Below are positions 18,941-28,298 of a stretch of 64,000 bases of DNA, in pieces (the stretch's first letter is position 1; the number at the start of each line of letters is the position of its first letter). Both the position numbers and the translations under genes were made by a program. Below the pieces are notes generated by a model. It saw nothing but the letters and a program-made list of their open reading frames with translations, was not told where the DNA came from and did no database searches. The stretch comes from CAMCXT01 sp040403315 (GTDB lineage Bacteria; Bacteroidota; Bacteroidia; M30B66): assembly GCA_040403315.1 (NCBI GenBank), contig JBBAKX010000008.1, forward strand, positions 88,250-152,249, given 5' to 3'.

Positions 18941-21121
18941 TTGAAAATGAAAAACCTTTTCACAGTTATCGGATTAGCACTTTTCGCTGCTTTGAATTTC
19001 GGAAATGTTGAGCGTTCGAATGCAAATGCATTTCAACAAACTCAAAATGAAGTAGCTCCATCGGGCTATTTAAATTTAACATCAATGTGTTCTAATGATC
19101 CAGCAGATACACGCGTATGGAGAGTTAGAAATTACACAAATGCCCCAGTTAGTTACACTTGGGATGTTTACAATGCAGGTCAAAATGGATCTGGTGTTGC
19201 ACAGCCTGGTGATAGCTTCTTCGAAACTGTCACTGTTCCTGGTTCACCAAATACAACCCGTATTTTTTGGACAGTTGAAGGTACAACATTCCAAAAAGTA
19301 AAAGCTTCAGGTGGAGCGCAGTGTGCAACGCCTCCTCCAGTAGTTCCTTGCGGAACAGAATTAATCGTAAATGGTAATTTCGAAGGCGGAAACACAGGAT
19401 TCACTTCAGGTTACACTTACAAAGTTGATGGAGCTGCGAACAACGAATTGATACTAGAGAGCACTTATGGTGTTGGTCCAAACGTCGCCACTTACCATCC
19501 ACAATTGGTAGGAACTGGCCGTTCTGGTAACTACATGATGGTTAACGGTAACACACTTTCAACGCTTACTGTTTGGAGTCAGAATGTTAATGTTGTAGCT
19601 GGAAAGAATTACGCTTTCAAAGCATATGCTCAAAATACATTTGCTGTTTCTCCTGCTGTTCTTCGTGTATATGCTGGTGCTGAATTGTTGGGCACATTCT
19701 CACCTGAAGGTCTTACTTCTTGGACAGAGTTTACTTCAACATTCACTGCTTCTTCAACAGGTTCAATCGAATTGAGAATCGTTGACTCTAACCTGTCTAA
19801 AACAGGAAATGACTTTGGCCTGGATGATCTTAGCCTAATTGAAGTTTGTCCTGAATTGCCAACTTCTTGTTATGCTGAACAAGTAATCAGCTTTACTCAA
19901 GGGAATAAATATGATGGTATCTCTCCAGTTGATGCTGGACGTTCAATCCCTACAAAAGCTTTAGGCGTTCCAGAAGCAAACGATTCTGAAAACTTCGTAT
20001 CTCTTGGTTTTGGTGGTCAAATCACTTTGAAATTCGGTAGTGCAATTAAAAATGGCGAAGGCAATGATGTTCGTGTTGTAGAAAGCACATTTGGAAACAT
20101 CGGTTGTAACCGTTACCCAGAAACTATCCGCGCATTTGCTTCTCAAGATGGTTGTAACTTTGTATTCATCGGAGAAGGTTGCCAAGACACAGATTTCGAT
20201 CTTGGAATGCTTGCTTGGGCTCAATACATCAAATTGGTTGACGTTAGTCCATTAAAAGCTGCTTATCAAGGAACTCCAAACGGAGATGCTTACGATGTTG
20301 ACGGAATTATGTGTTTGAATGGTTACGAAGCTAATCCAGTTCTTGCTCCAGCTGTAGTTGGTGCAAGTGAAGTAATTTCATACGAACCAGAACCTCGTAA
20401 AAACGGAACTCCAGTTCCTCCTGCTCGTGCAAATGAAAACAATGCACTAGGAAATCCTGAAGGATCAAACGTTGTGAACTTTGTATCGCTTGGATTTGGT
20501 GGTAACATCGTTCTTAAATTCAAATATGTAATTTTTGATACTCCAGGAAACGATCTTCAAATTGTTGAAACATCATATGGCAATCCTTCTTGCGCTTCTT
20601 ACCCAGAAACAGCTATAATCGAAGGTTCATTTGATAACGTTACTTGGGTTAACCTTGGAACAATTTGTCAAGATGGTGCAATTGATATTGCAGCAGCGGG
20701 AGCAATTCAATATGTTCGTATTACAGACCACTCTTCACCAAATTCTTTCTCTGGTTCAGCTGATGGTTACGATGTTGATGGTGTAGTAATCCTTAACAAT
20801 TCTTGCGAAACAGCTTCAAACACAACTGCTCGTTGGGCTGATAACACAACAACTGCAAATGAAGTTACTAGTGCAGAAGTTTATCCAAACCCTTTCAGCG
20901 ATAACTTGAATCTAGTTATCTCTACTGGAGATTTAGACAATACTGCAACTGTAACAGTTACAAACTACCTTGGAAAAGTAATTTCTTCTGAGCGTTTGAA
21001 TGTTACTGCATCTTCTTCGATTCAACATTCAATGAATGTATCTGACCTTTCAAGAGGCGTTTACTTCATCTCTGTAGAAACGAATACAACTAAAGAAGTA
21101 TTGAAAGTAGTTAAGCAATAA
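18941..21121 (+). CDS. T9SS-secreted surface protein, paralog 2 of 5
   Basis: 726 residues. After a signal peptide (LFAALNFGNVERSNA) there is a ~85-residue domain (SMCSNDPADTRVWRV onward) shared only with paralog 3. A CBM-like domain (~135-305, ELIVNGNFEGG) follows that is shared only with paralog 1. Two SLGFGG/DGYDVDG repeats follow, the first with the cysteine pattern of repeat 2 in paralog 1 (GCNRYPETI, SQDGCNF, GEGCQD). The C-terminal T9SS type A domain starts at AEVYPNPFSD. The mix of domains makes this protein an intermediate between its two neighbours, as expected for tandem duplication followed by domain loss or exchange. Function is unknown; surface binding is likely. Confidence 0.85.
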   Translation: MKMKNLFTVIGLALFAALNFGNVERSNANAFQQTQNEVAPSGYLNLTSMCSNDPADTRVWRVRNYTNAPVSYTWDVYNAGQNGSGVAQPGDSFFETVTVPGSPNTTRIFWTVEGTTFQKVKASGGAQCATPPPVVPCGTELIVNGNFEGGNTGFTSGYTYKVDGAANNELILESTYGVGPNVATYHPQLVGTGRSGNYMMVNGNTLSTLTVWSQNVNVVAGKNYAFKAYAQNTFAVSPAVLRVYAGAELLGTFSPEGLTSWTEFTSTFTASSTGSIELRIVDSNLSKTGNDFGLDDLSLIEVCPELPTSCYAEQVISFTQGNKYDGISPVDAGRSIPTKALGVPEANDSENFVSLGFGGQITLKFGSAIKNGEGNDVRVVESTFGNIGCNRYPETIRAFASQDGCNFVFIGEGCQDTDFDLGMLAWAQYIKLVDVSPLKAAYQGTPNGDAYDVDGIMCLNGYEANPVLAPAVVGASEVISYEPEPRKNGTPVPPARANENNALGNPEGSNVVNFVSLGFGGNIVLKFKYVIFDTPGNDLQIVETSYGNPSCASYPETAIIEGSFDNVTWVNLGTICQDGAIDIAAAGAIQYVRITDHSSPNSFSGSADGYDVDGVVILNNSCETASNTTARWADNTTTANEVTSAEVYPNPFSDNLNLVISTGDLDNTATVTVTNYLGKVISSERLNVTASSSIQHSMNVSDLSRGVYFISVETNTTKEVLKVVKQ

Positions 21122-21144
21122 GCTTTCTTCCTAAATACATCTTG

Positions 21145-21186
21145 GTTAGCCTCGCTCCGATTTTTCGGGGCGGGGCTAACTTTTTT
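21145..21186 (+). terminator. Intrinsic terminator after paralog 2
   Basis: GTTAGCC...GGCTAAC closes a long hairpin whose inner stem CGCTCCGA/TCGGGGCG has one wobble pair; six T residues follow. Confidence 0.88.
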
Positions 21187-21369
21187 CAGATAGTTCTTAC
21201 ATGCATGTTTCAATTGCTCTTTTTTCCAATTCGCTTATCCAGTAAACGATTGGCTGATTTTTCATGGGGATTTATTAAAATCTTACTTCAATGAAACTCT
21301 CTTCAATGAAACACTAATTCATTGTATTCGTCTGATGTTGGGTATTGAATAAGCTAAATAAAGTACCTG

Positions 21370-23070
21370 ATGAAAAAAAGAACTACACTTAAAAATAAAC
21401 TTACCGTTAAAACATCACTTCGTCAGCGCCTTTTAGTAGGTAGCGCAAGTATGTTATTTGCGGTTGTTGTTGGCTCAATGGTTTACCTGAATTTTTTTGC
21501 TTCTGGTGAAACCAAGGCCAATTTGGTTGAGGATGGAGAAAGTGTACAGCCATTAACTTTAACTTCCATATGTTCGGAAAATCCTGGTGTTAGCAGACGC
21601 TGGCGCGTGGAGAATCCAAACGAATTTGATGTGCCAATTGAATGGGATTTATATCCTTATTTTCAAACCGGCCTCATTATCGCTCACACTGGTGAGAATT
21701 TTTTCTATTCTAACACAATCCCTGGCCCTAATTCGGTTCGAATTCGTTGGCAGGATGAGAACTCTGAGTGGCAGCAATCTTTAATATCTTCTACTGGAAC
21801 TGCCTGTGGCAATGGTGGTTGTTACGCTTCGGAGGTTGTAAGTTATGATCCCAAAAAACGGAACGACGGTTCATTTGTAGTTGAAGAACGTCGCGATCCA
21901 TCTAAAGCGCTAGGCGTACCGGAAAACGATGATGCATTGAATTTCGTTTCTTTGGGTTTTGGTGGTGAAATCGTATTGAAATTTTCGCAGCCAATAGCCA
22001 ATGGCAATGGTGACGACATTCGCGTTACAGAAAGTACTTTCGGAAACCTCGGTTGCAACCGTTACCCAGAGAAAATCCAAGCATTTGCATCACAAGATGG
22101 TTGCCACTTCATTTACTTAGGCGAACAATGCCAAGATGCGACTTTTGATTTGGGCTCTTTTTCATGGGCTCGATATATTAAATTGAAGGATGTAAGCCCC
22201 GTGGAGCATCCTTTTAATAATTTTGTTGCCGACGGATATGATGTTGATGGAATAGCTTGTTTAAATGGTTCTTCTACCACAACTGCCGACGATGGCCTTG
22301 TTGCAGGTTCGGCACAAGAAGTTGTCCAATACAATCAAGGTACCCGTAAAAATGGAACAGCTATTCATTCGTCTAGAACCAATCCAGAAGCAGCGCTTGG
22401 CGTACCTCAAAATAACGATCTTGGAGTTAATTTCTTGACTCTTGGCTTTACAGGTTTTGCAGTATTTAAGTTCGACTTTGTGATCTTTAATCGCCCAGGC
22501 AATGACCTTCAAGTTGTTGAAACATCATTTGGTCAGCAAAGCTGCGATAGCTACAGAGAAACTGCCTATTTTGAAGGATCTTTAGATGGAACCAACTGGA
22601 AACCAATGGGCGAAGTTTGCTTAGATGGAGAACTCGACTTAGGCGATGAATTGTATGCTATGCAGTATTTGCGAGTAACAGACCGTTCTCCAGCATCAGC
22701 ATTTCCAAATTCAGCTGATGGATATGACATCGATGGTTTTATAGTATTTTCTTATGGATGTGTAAATGAAACGCGAGTTCGTCCATACGATAACAACTCT
22801 ATTCCTGATGAAATTGCAGAAGCGCAGATCCAACCCAACCCTTTCAAAGACCAGTTCCAACTTTTGTATGAAACGGGTTCAAAAGATGAAAAAGTAATCG
22901 TCCGCATGTTTAATTATGTAGGTCAGATGGTCAATGTTGAAACACTCAACATCCCTAAAAACACAAAGCATACCCAAAATATGTCGGGCGAAAAACTTCC
23001 AAAAGGCGTTTACGTGGTAACATTGGAATCTGCAGGACAAAAACAGAGCATTAAAGTAATAAAGAATTAA
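21370..23070 (+). CDS. T9SS-secreted surface protein, paralog 3 of 5
   Basis: 566 residues. It starts with a long basic stretch (MKKRTTLKNKLTVKTSLRQR) before a hydrophobic helix (~25-45), so the signal peptide has an extended n-region. Residues ~60-145 (SICSENPGVSRRWRVENPNE) match the N-terminal domain of paralog 2. Two SLGFGG-type repeats follow; in the second the motif has become TLGFTG, while the DGYDIDG loop is kept. The T9SS type A domain starts at AQIQPNPFKDQ. Codons and wording are more diverged than between paralogs 1 and 2. Upstream 21187-21369 shows no clear promoter. Function is unknown. Confidence 0.84.
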   Translation: MKKRTTLKNKLTVKTSLRQRLLVGSASMLFAVVVGSMVYLNFFASGETKANLVEDGESVQPLTLTSICSENPGVSRRWRVENPNEFDVPIEWDLYPYFQTGLIIAHTGENFFYSNTIPGPNSVRIRWQDENSEWQQSLISSTGTACGNGGCYASEVVSYDPKKRNDGSFVVEERRDPSKALGVPENDDALNFVSLGFGGEIVLKFSQPIANGNGDDIRVTESTFGNLGCNRYPEKIQAFASQDGCHFIYLGEQCQDATFDLGSFSWARYIKLKDVSPVEHPFNNFVADGYDVDGIACLNGSSTTTADDGLVAGSAQEVVQYNQGTRKNGTAIHSSRTNPEAALGVPQNNDLGVNFLTLGFTGFAVFKFDFVIFNRPGNDLQVVETSFGQQSCDSYRETAYFEGSLDGTNWKPMGEVCLDGELDLGDELYAMQYLRVTDRSPASAFPNSADGYDIDGFIVFSYGCVNETRVRPYDNNSIPDEIAEAQIQPNPFKDQFQLLYETGSKDEKVIVRMFNYVGQMVNVETLNIPKNTKHTQNMSGEKLPKGVYVVTLESAGQKQSIKVIKN

Positions 23071-23093
23071 TATTTTTCAAATCAGGTTTAACG

Positions 23094-23126
23094 AAGCGCC
23101 CAGCAAGATGTTGGGCGCTTTTGTGT
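23094..23126 (+). terminator. Intrinsic terminator after paralog 3
   Basis: A perfect 9-base stem AAGCGCCCA (23094-23102)/TGGGCGCTT (23112-23120) leads into a T/G-rich tail. The tail runs directly into the -33 box of the next promoter. Confidence 0.9.
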
Positions 23127-23157
23127 TTTGTAGGTAGCTTGATTTTTTTTAGCTTTG
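23127..23157 (+). promoter_or_regulatory. Consensus promoter of paralog 4
   Basis: TTTG (23127-23130), a 19-base spacer and TAGCTTTG (23150-23157) match the Bacteroidota consensus exactly. The ATG at 23184 follows 26 bases later. An in-frame TTG at 23121 lies upstream of this promoter and cannot be the start. Confidence 0.8.
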
Positions 23158-23183
23158 AAATCCAACAATTAAAAAACTCAAAA

Positions 23184-24596
23184 ATGATTCACGTTAACCT
23201 AACCAATTTATGCGTTGCAGCAGCCTTTTCTACGGCGGTATTCATGACACCAAATGAAGCAATTGCACAAACTAATCCACCTAATCCAGGTACTTGCGAA
23301 GTAAGTATTTCTAACGTAATTACTTATAACCCGGGCAAACGCCGAGACGGATCGTTTATCCCTAATGACTTTGCAAATACAGCTCGATGCTTAGGCGTGC
23401 CACAAGACAATGATTCACCTGGAGTAGATGTTAATTATGTTTCACTTGGTTTTGGAGGTGAAATAGTAGTTCAATTAAGTGGAAGAATAGCTGATGGCAC
23501 TGGTGCCGATCTTCGGATTGTAGAAACTACACTAACAACAACCAATTGCAGCCGCATTCCTGAAAAAGTGGAAGTTTTTGGTTCCCAAGATGGTTGCAAT
23601 TTTGTATGTCTTGGCTCACTTTGTCAAGACGGCAATCTAGATCTTTCTGGAAGCGGTCTTGAGTGGATTCGTTACGTAAAATTGCATGATATTTCCCCAG
23701 TTACTCATCCATTTAACAATGATTTGGTTGCCAATGGATTTGATCTTGATGGAATAACTTGCCTTTCTGGAGCTGCAGCACCAACACTGCCTGTAAATTC
23801 AACATTTACTGCAATGAATCCAAGAACTTACTTGAACTATCTGCCTGCAAACCCTACTAGTATTCCATTGGCTCGCAGAAACCCTATGCTTGCTACTGGT
23901 GCTCCTGAAAACAATAATGGCTCGCCAATCACATTCACCTCTTTAGGTTTTGGTGGCGAAATTACCTTGGTGTTTGATTACTTGGTGTTCGATAAAGAAG
24001 GTCCGGATCTTCAGGTGATTGAAACTTCAGGTTCGGGAAATTACCCTGAGAAGGCCGAGTTTTATGGTTCTTCATGTGGAAACAACTGGGTATTGTTGAA
24101 CATTACCCAAGATGGTAACGTATTGGAGCAGGATGGTTGGGTTGATTTCGGTGGAACACTTTATTCGCTTAAATATTTGAGAATCATCGACCGAAGCAAG
24201 CGTACACAGTTTTCTGGTGCTGCCGATGGTTATGATGTTGACGGCGTAACTGTTATCAATGGTTCAAATTGCTTGTCGACAGGAAGTAATACCATAAATG
24301 CACGTTACGAAGAGGTTCTTTCAAATATCCCAGATGAAGCTGGTAAAGCAGAAATGTTCCCGAATCCGTTCAGTACTTCAACGGCTTTAACTTTTACAGG
24401 CGGTTCAGTGGATGAAGTTTTATCTTATCGTGTAACCAATATTGCTGGTCAACAAATTGGTTCAGAAACAATTTCCATAGCAGCTGGAGAAATGATTCAG
24501 CGTAATTTAGATTTATCTACTTACCCTGCAGGGATCTATTTGCTTGAAGTTTCAGGAGAATTTGGACGTGAAGTTTATAAGCTCTTGAAAAACTAA
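23184..24596 (+). CDS. T9SS-secreted surface protein, paralog 4 of 5
   Basis: 470 residues from the ATG at 23184, chosen because the promoter lies just before it and because MIHVNLTNLCVAAAFSTAVF then forms a normal signal peptide ending near AIAQ. The mature part has two SLGFGG/DVDG repeats: the first keeps the cysteines (TNCSRIPEK, SQDGCNF, GSLCQD), the second has lost most of them. The T9SS type A domain begins at AEMFPNPFST. It lacks the CBM-like and RRWRV-type N-terminal domains of paralogs 1-3, so it is close to the minimal form of the family. Function is unknown. Confidence 0.85.
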   Translation: MIHVNLTNLCVAAAFSTAVFMTPNEAIAQTNPPNPGTCEVSISNVITYNPGKRRDGSFIPNDFANTARCLGVPQDNDSPGVDVNYVSLGFGGEIVVQLSGRIADGTGADLRIVETTLTTTNCSRIPEKVEVFGSQDGCNFVCLGSLCQDGNLDLSGSGLEWIRYVKLHDISPVTHPFNNDLVANGFDLDGITCLSGAAAPTLPVNSTFTAMNPRTYLNYLPANPTSIPLARRNPMLATGAPENNNGSPITFTSLGFGGEITLVFDYLVFDKEGPDLQVIETSGSGNYPEKAEFYGSSCGNNWVLLNITQDGNVLEQDGWVDFGGTLYSLKYLRIIDRSKRTQFSGAADGYDVDGVTVINGSNCLSTGSNTINARYEEVLSNIPDEAGKAEMFPNPFSTSTALTFTGGSVDEVLSYRVTNIAGQQIGSETISIAAGEMIQRNLDLSTYPAGIYLLEVSGEFGREVYKLLKN

Positions 24597-24614
24597 ACTC
24601 AATTTTAAAGTTTT

Positions 24615-24651
24615 AAAGGCTCGGAAGTACATTGCTTCCGAGCCTTTTTTT
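24615..24651 (+). terminator. Intrinsic terminator after paralog 4
   Basis: A 13-base perfect stem AAAGGCTCGGAAG/CTTCCGAGCCTTT with a 7-base loop is followed by T residues. The rest of 24652-24894 is AT-rich and holds no gene that I can support. Confidence 0.92.
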
Positions 24652-24895
24652 GATCTTATTTGTTCGTTATAATGGGTGTTTAATTTTAAATACTTGATAT
24701 TCAAACTTTTAATGGTATACTTGAGTATTTTCCATGTTGTCATGTAAGAGATTGTGGTCGATAAATGTTCTCATAAATTAAATAATAAGTATCAAAAATT
24801 ATTATTGATGTATATAAATGTCTTAAAAGTGCTGGTAAGATAAGTTGTTTATGTCTTGATGTTGATATTTATTTAATTGTGAACTAGTGTATGTG

Positions 24896-24926
24896 TTGTA
24901 AGATTCGGTTGATTTATTTACGTTTG
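24896..24926 (+). promoter_or_regulatory. Promoter of paralog 5
   Basis: TTG (24896-24898), a 20-base spacer and TACGTTTG (24919-24926) lie 25 bases before the ATG at 24952. Confidence 0.68.
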
Positions 24927-24951
24927 ATCCAACATTAACCCTTTATTCATT

Positions 24952-26439
24952 ATGAAAACCCTTACAAATTTTAGTTTACCACTAGTATCTATGGTGGCAC
25001 TTCTTGGCATTGGCTCAGGAAGTCTAATTGCTCAACCTCTTTATCCTACAACTGTAGTAAGTTATTCTCCGGGAAACACTGCGGATGGATTAGGCATTAT
25101 TCCAGATGCGCGCGACGATGAAAACAATGCCAATGGAGCTCCTCAGCAAAGCGATGTTAATTCAGGCGAAATTGCTGGAAATTCAGCAACAGTTAATTTT
25201 ACATCACTAGGTTTTGGTGGTGAAATCGTTCTTGGTTTTTCTCAACCGTTTGGTCGTGGAGAAGGCGTTGATCTTCAGATTTTTGAAACTTCTTACGACT
25301 CTCCAGCTTGCACAAATTGGCAAGAACAAGCAGATGTTTTTGTTTCTCAAGACGGTTGTTCTTGGCTTCAAGTAATTGACAATGGTTGTCAGAACCTAAA
25401 CATCGAATTGCCAGATGCAATGCCATGGGCTGCTTTTGTTAAAATTATTGATGCATCTCCAAATGCTGCCTTTTCTGCAGAAGCAGATGGTTACGATGTA
25501 GATGGTGTAATGGCAAACTACGTTTCTAATATAGTTCCACTTGTTGATCTTAACGCACCTCGTTTTGCAAATGCCTACAGCAATTACATTGTTGGAACGA
25601 TAAAGGGCAATGGTAATCTTCCGGCTTTAAACCGTCGCGATCCAAACAAAGCTGTTGGTTCAACTACAGGAAGTGATGTAGCTCAAACGCCTATGTTTGT
25701 TTCTTTAGGTTTCGATAAAGCTTCTACTGCTGGTGTTATTGAAGGTCAGATCACACTCGAATTCTACTATACAATTGTAGATAGATTGGGAGCTGATTTA
25801 GAGGTGTTTGAAACAACTTTTAGCGATAATATCAACCGTACTTGTGATAATTACCCTGAAATTGCTGAATTCTGGGGCTCAAATGATGGTACTAACTTTA
25901 CTTTACTTGCCGCTGATCCTTCGTCAAACGAACCTGCTGATGCATATCTCGGAGGCTCTGGCCGCCTATGCCGTGATGGTAAATTAGACATTAGCGGAAT
26001 GCCGGGTGGAACTTTGCGTTTCATTCGCGTTATCGATAAATCAATCAAAACGAGCAATAAATTCCCTGGCTCTGCTGATGGATACGACGTTGATGGCATT
26101 TTCGGTTATGGTTGTGCAGGAGACAATGATGGCAGATACGGTCTTTACGATCAAAACAATTTCCCTAACGAAGATGCCGGTGTGTTTTTTATGGGACTTT
26201 TCCCAAATCCATCTAACGATCGCGTTAACGTAAATATCGAAACTGCTTCAACAGATCAAAACTATGTGGTTCGCATGTTTGATATTACTGGCCGCGTAGT
26301 TGCTCAAGAATCAGTAAATGCTTCTGCAAATACTAGCGTTAACATTGAGATTTCGGTAGCGCATTTGCCTGCTGGTGTTTACACAGTATCGGTTGATGCG
26401 AATGGTTACAAAACTGTTGAGCGTTTGATCAAGAACTAA
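24952..26439 (+). CDS. T9SS-secreted surface protein, paralog 5 of 5
   Basis: 495 residues. The signal peptide (LVSMVALLGIGSGSLIAQ) is followed by two SLGFGG/DGYDVDG repeats. In the first, the cysteines have moved (SPACTNWQEQ, SQDGCSW, DNGCQN); the second has an insert before its acidic loop (GGSGRLCRDGKLD). The T9SS type A domain begins at GLFPNPSNDR. It is the most diverged of the five genes and closes the tandem array. No catalytic residues can be recognised. A terminator follows directly, so it is a single-gene unit. Confidence 0.85.
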   Translation: MKTLTNFSLPLVSMVALLGIGSGSLIAQPLYPTTVVSYSPGNTADGLGIIPDARDDENNANGAPQQSDVNSGEIAGNSATVNFTSLGFGGEIVLGFSQPFGRGEGVDLQIFETSYDSPACTNWQEQADVFVSQDGCSWLQVIDNGCQNLNIELPDAMPWAAFVKIIDASPNAAFSAEADGYDVDGVMANYVSNIVPLVDLNAPRFANAYSNYIVGTIKGNGNLPALNRRDPNKAVGSTTGSDVAQTPMFVSLGFDKASTAGVIEGQITLEFYYTIVDRLGADLEVFETTFSDNINRTCDNYPEIAEFWGSNDGTNFTLLAADPSSNEPADAYLGGSGRLCRDGKLDISGMPGGTLRFIRVIDKSIKTSNKFPGSADGYDVDGIFGYGCAGDNDGRYGLYDQNNFPNEDAGVFFMGLFPNPSNDRVNVNIETASTDQNYVVRMFDITGRVVAQESVNASANTSVNIEISVAHLPAGVYTVSVDANGYKTVERLIKN

Positions 26440-26459
26440 AAATAAATCTTTTCGATTTT

Positions 26460-26499
26460 CAACGGGCAGTTTTCGCAAGAATGCTGCCCGTTGTTTTTT
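26460..26499 (+). terminator. Intrinsic terminator after paralog 5
   Basis: A perfect 10-base stem CAACGGGCAG/CTGCCCGTTG is followed by six T residues. Confidence 0.92.
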
Positions 26500-26513
26500 A
26501 CAACTGTTGACAT

Positions 26514-26550
26514 AAAAAAACCTTCGTTCTATATGATCGAAGGTTTTTCT
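26514..26550 (-). terminator. Terminator of the receiver-domain gene (bidirectional)
   Basis: AACCTTCG (26519-26526) pairs with CGAAGGTT (26538-26545), flanked by A residues on the left and T residues on the right. It backs up the preceding terminator for + strand transcripts and ends the minus-strand gene. Confidence 0.88.
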
Positions 26551-26575
26551 ATTTAATCAGCGACAAAAGAATCGT

Positions 26576-26998
26576 TTATTCTTCGTGTCCTGGATAGTTT
26601 TTTACTTTGATATCGGCTTCACTTTCTTCATTAAAAATCTTTTTTAGCAAAGCTCGCACTTCGTCGAACGCATTTTCATTTTTAATAATGAAATCGTGTG
26701 CGCCCATTTTAAATGCTGATATAGCTACTTCCGGTCCAGTGCCCGAGAGAAAAATCACATGGATATTTGGATCGTAAGATTTTATTTTTTGAAGCACTTC
26801 AATTCCACTCATGCCAGGAAGTTGGTGATCTAGAATCACAACTCTCGGATTTAGAGATAAATTATCAATGGCTTCTTCACCATTGAAAAACACTTTAATA
26901 CCATCATAATAGTTCGCTTCCAGATCATAGTTGATTAGGTTCGCGAAGAAAGGCTCATCTTCAACAATGAAGATTTTGGTTTGGTCACTTTTTTTCAT
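26576..26998 (-). CDS. Stand-alone response-regulator receiver domain protein (CheY-like)
   Basis: 140 residues, essentially one receiver domain. The acidic pair is in IFIVEDEP, the phospho-acceptor Asp is in VVILDHQLPGMSG (about residue 57), the switch Ser/Thr is in FLSGTG, and the conserved Lys is in FIIKNEN. No output domain follows; the ~20-residue acidic tail (NEESEADIK) has no known fold. Such proteins relay phosphate in a multi-step pathway or bind a target directly. No histidine kinase lies nearby, so its partner is elsewhere. The upstream gap to 27448 contains a possible -7 box TAGATTTG (minus strand, 27117-27110). Confidence 0.9.
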   Translation of the reverse strand: MKKSDQTKIFIVEDEPFFANLINYDLEANYYDGIKVFFNGEEAIDNLSLNPRVVILDHQLPGMSGIEVLQKIKSYDPNIHVIFLSGTGPEVAISAFKMGAHDFIIKNENAFDEVRALLKKIFNEESEADIKVKNYPGHEE

Positions 26999-27448
26999 AC
27001 ATTAAATTTCATCGGAAACCGATATATAACAACGATTTCTTGAGGTTAGGAATTACTTATGAATTATGCAGAATCTGCGTAGATTTTTTGGTAAAATAGC
27101 GAAAGATTTCAAATCTAAACAAACCAAAACGATCAATTACTCTACATCGGGTTATGTTTTGAAGAAAAATGTAAAGACTCTTGTAGTTGTCTGTTTTTCA
27201 GGATATTATGAAGTTGCCTAGGCCATAAATCGTTTTTTTAAATTTATTCCACTTTTGCTTAACCTGTTTTTAACGACATAATTTAGCAGATGAGTTTCCA
27301 TTGTAGAAAAGAAAACGCGTGATTAAATTCATCTTATCCAGAATGATTTTAACCGATGAAGAGAAGAACGGTTCTTCATTCAGATAATTTTCAATAGTTC
27401 AATAAGTGCTTGTCGAGAATTAGTAAGGCACTATGTATCGAAACGACT
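26999..27448. other. Non-coding 450-base gap
   Basis: No convincing open frame is present. The inverted repeat ATCGG-AAA-CCGAT (27015-27027 region) lies just upstream of the receiver-domain gene, and a minus-strand TAGATTTG box (27117-27110) could be its promoter with a leader of ~100 bases. The rest is AT-rich and shows nothing I can assign. Confidence 0.5.
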
Positions 27449-28294
27449 TCAGAGTTGAGTCATCTTAACATGTTCCTTGAAGTTTCTGAACACTTCGGCG
27501 GTGATGGCACTTTTTAATTGGTCTTGCTCGAATGATGTTAAATATTCAATTTTGATATACCAATGCGTTTGATCGGTGCAAATTGTACCTCTCAAGAAAT
27601 CGATAAACTTCGAGTGTGTTCCTATAAACTGTAAAACGTCCTGAATTTGCTGCTGATAATTATCTGGGAGTGATTTTATTGGGAAAAGTAATTCTTGAAT
27701 AAAGTTGCCTTCGCCAAGATTTCGAACACTTTTTCCAAGAACCAAACTGTTAGGGATTTTAATGAATTCTTGATCTCTCGGTTGTTCAAGGGTGAAAAAG
27801 AATGTTCCAATTCGTGTTACCAAGCCCATATCATCCCCCAAACGGATGTAATCGCCCATTTTAAATGGCTTCTTGTTCAAAATGATGAACCAAGCAAAAA
27901 ATGAAAGGAGTAAATCTCTGATTGCAAATGCAAATCCAGTGGCAATGAGACCTACAAACAAGGTGATGTTTCCAAGCGATACTCCTGCTTTCCAAAATGT
28001 GACAATAAAAGCTAGGGTGTAAAGACCTACAGAATAGAGTTTAGAAATGATTATCCTTTGTTCAAGCTCCATCTCTTGTTCGAACATCGTCCACACTTTG
28101 TTTTGAGTAATTCTTAGAATTACTGTAACAACCAATAGCGAAACGATTAGTGTAAGAACGAGCTCGATGATGTTTAGGAAAATCGAATCAATGGCAATAA
28201 ATTTCCTTCTAACAGCCACATATACTAGCTCGACAACAATTAAAATTGCTGAGAGTAGGAAGATCCTTTTATAGAGATTTTTACTTAATGCCAT
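27449..28294 (-). CDS. Small mechanosensitive ion channel (MscS family)
   Basis: 281 residues from the ATG at 28294. Three or four hydrophobic helices occupy ~10-150, and the pore-lining region reads SLGNITLFVGLIATGFAFAIRD, followed by the MscS beta domain (KPFKMGDYIRLGDDMGLVTRIGTFFFTL). MscS channels open when the inner membrane is stretched and release solutes during hypo-osmotic shock. An in-frame start at 28363 would add 23 residues, but a full promoter lies inside that stretch and the added residues are not membrane-like, so the shorter form is chosen. The gene is divergent from mdh. Confidence 0.88.
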   Translation of the reverse strand: MALSKNLYKRIFLLSAILIVVELVYVAVRRKFIAIDSIFLNIIELVLTLIVSLLVVTVILRITQNKVWTMFEQEMELEQRIIISKLYSVGLYTLAFIVTFWKAGVSLGNITLFVGLIATGFAFAIRDLLLSFFAWFIILNKKPFKMGDYIRLGDDMGLVTRIGTFFFTLEQPRDQEFIKIPNSLVLGKSVRNLGEGNFIQELLFPIKSLPDNYQQQIQDVLQFIGTHSKFIDFLRGTICTDQTHWYIKIEYLTSFEQDQLKSAITAEVFRNFKEHVKMTQL

Positions 28295-28298
28295 TTTG

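Noticed and set aside
23121..23183. Longer start (TTG) for paralog 4
   Set aside because: It lies upstream of the full consensus promoter, so the codons are not transcribed, and it spoils the signal peptide.
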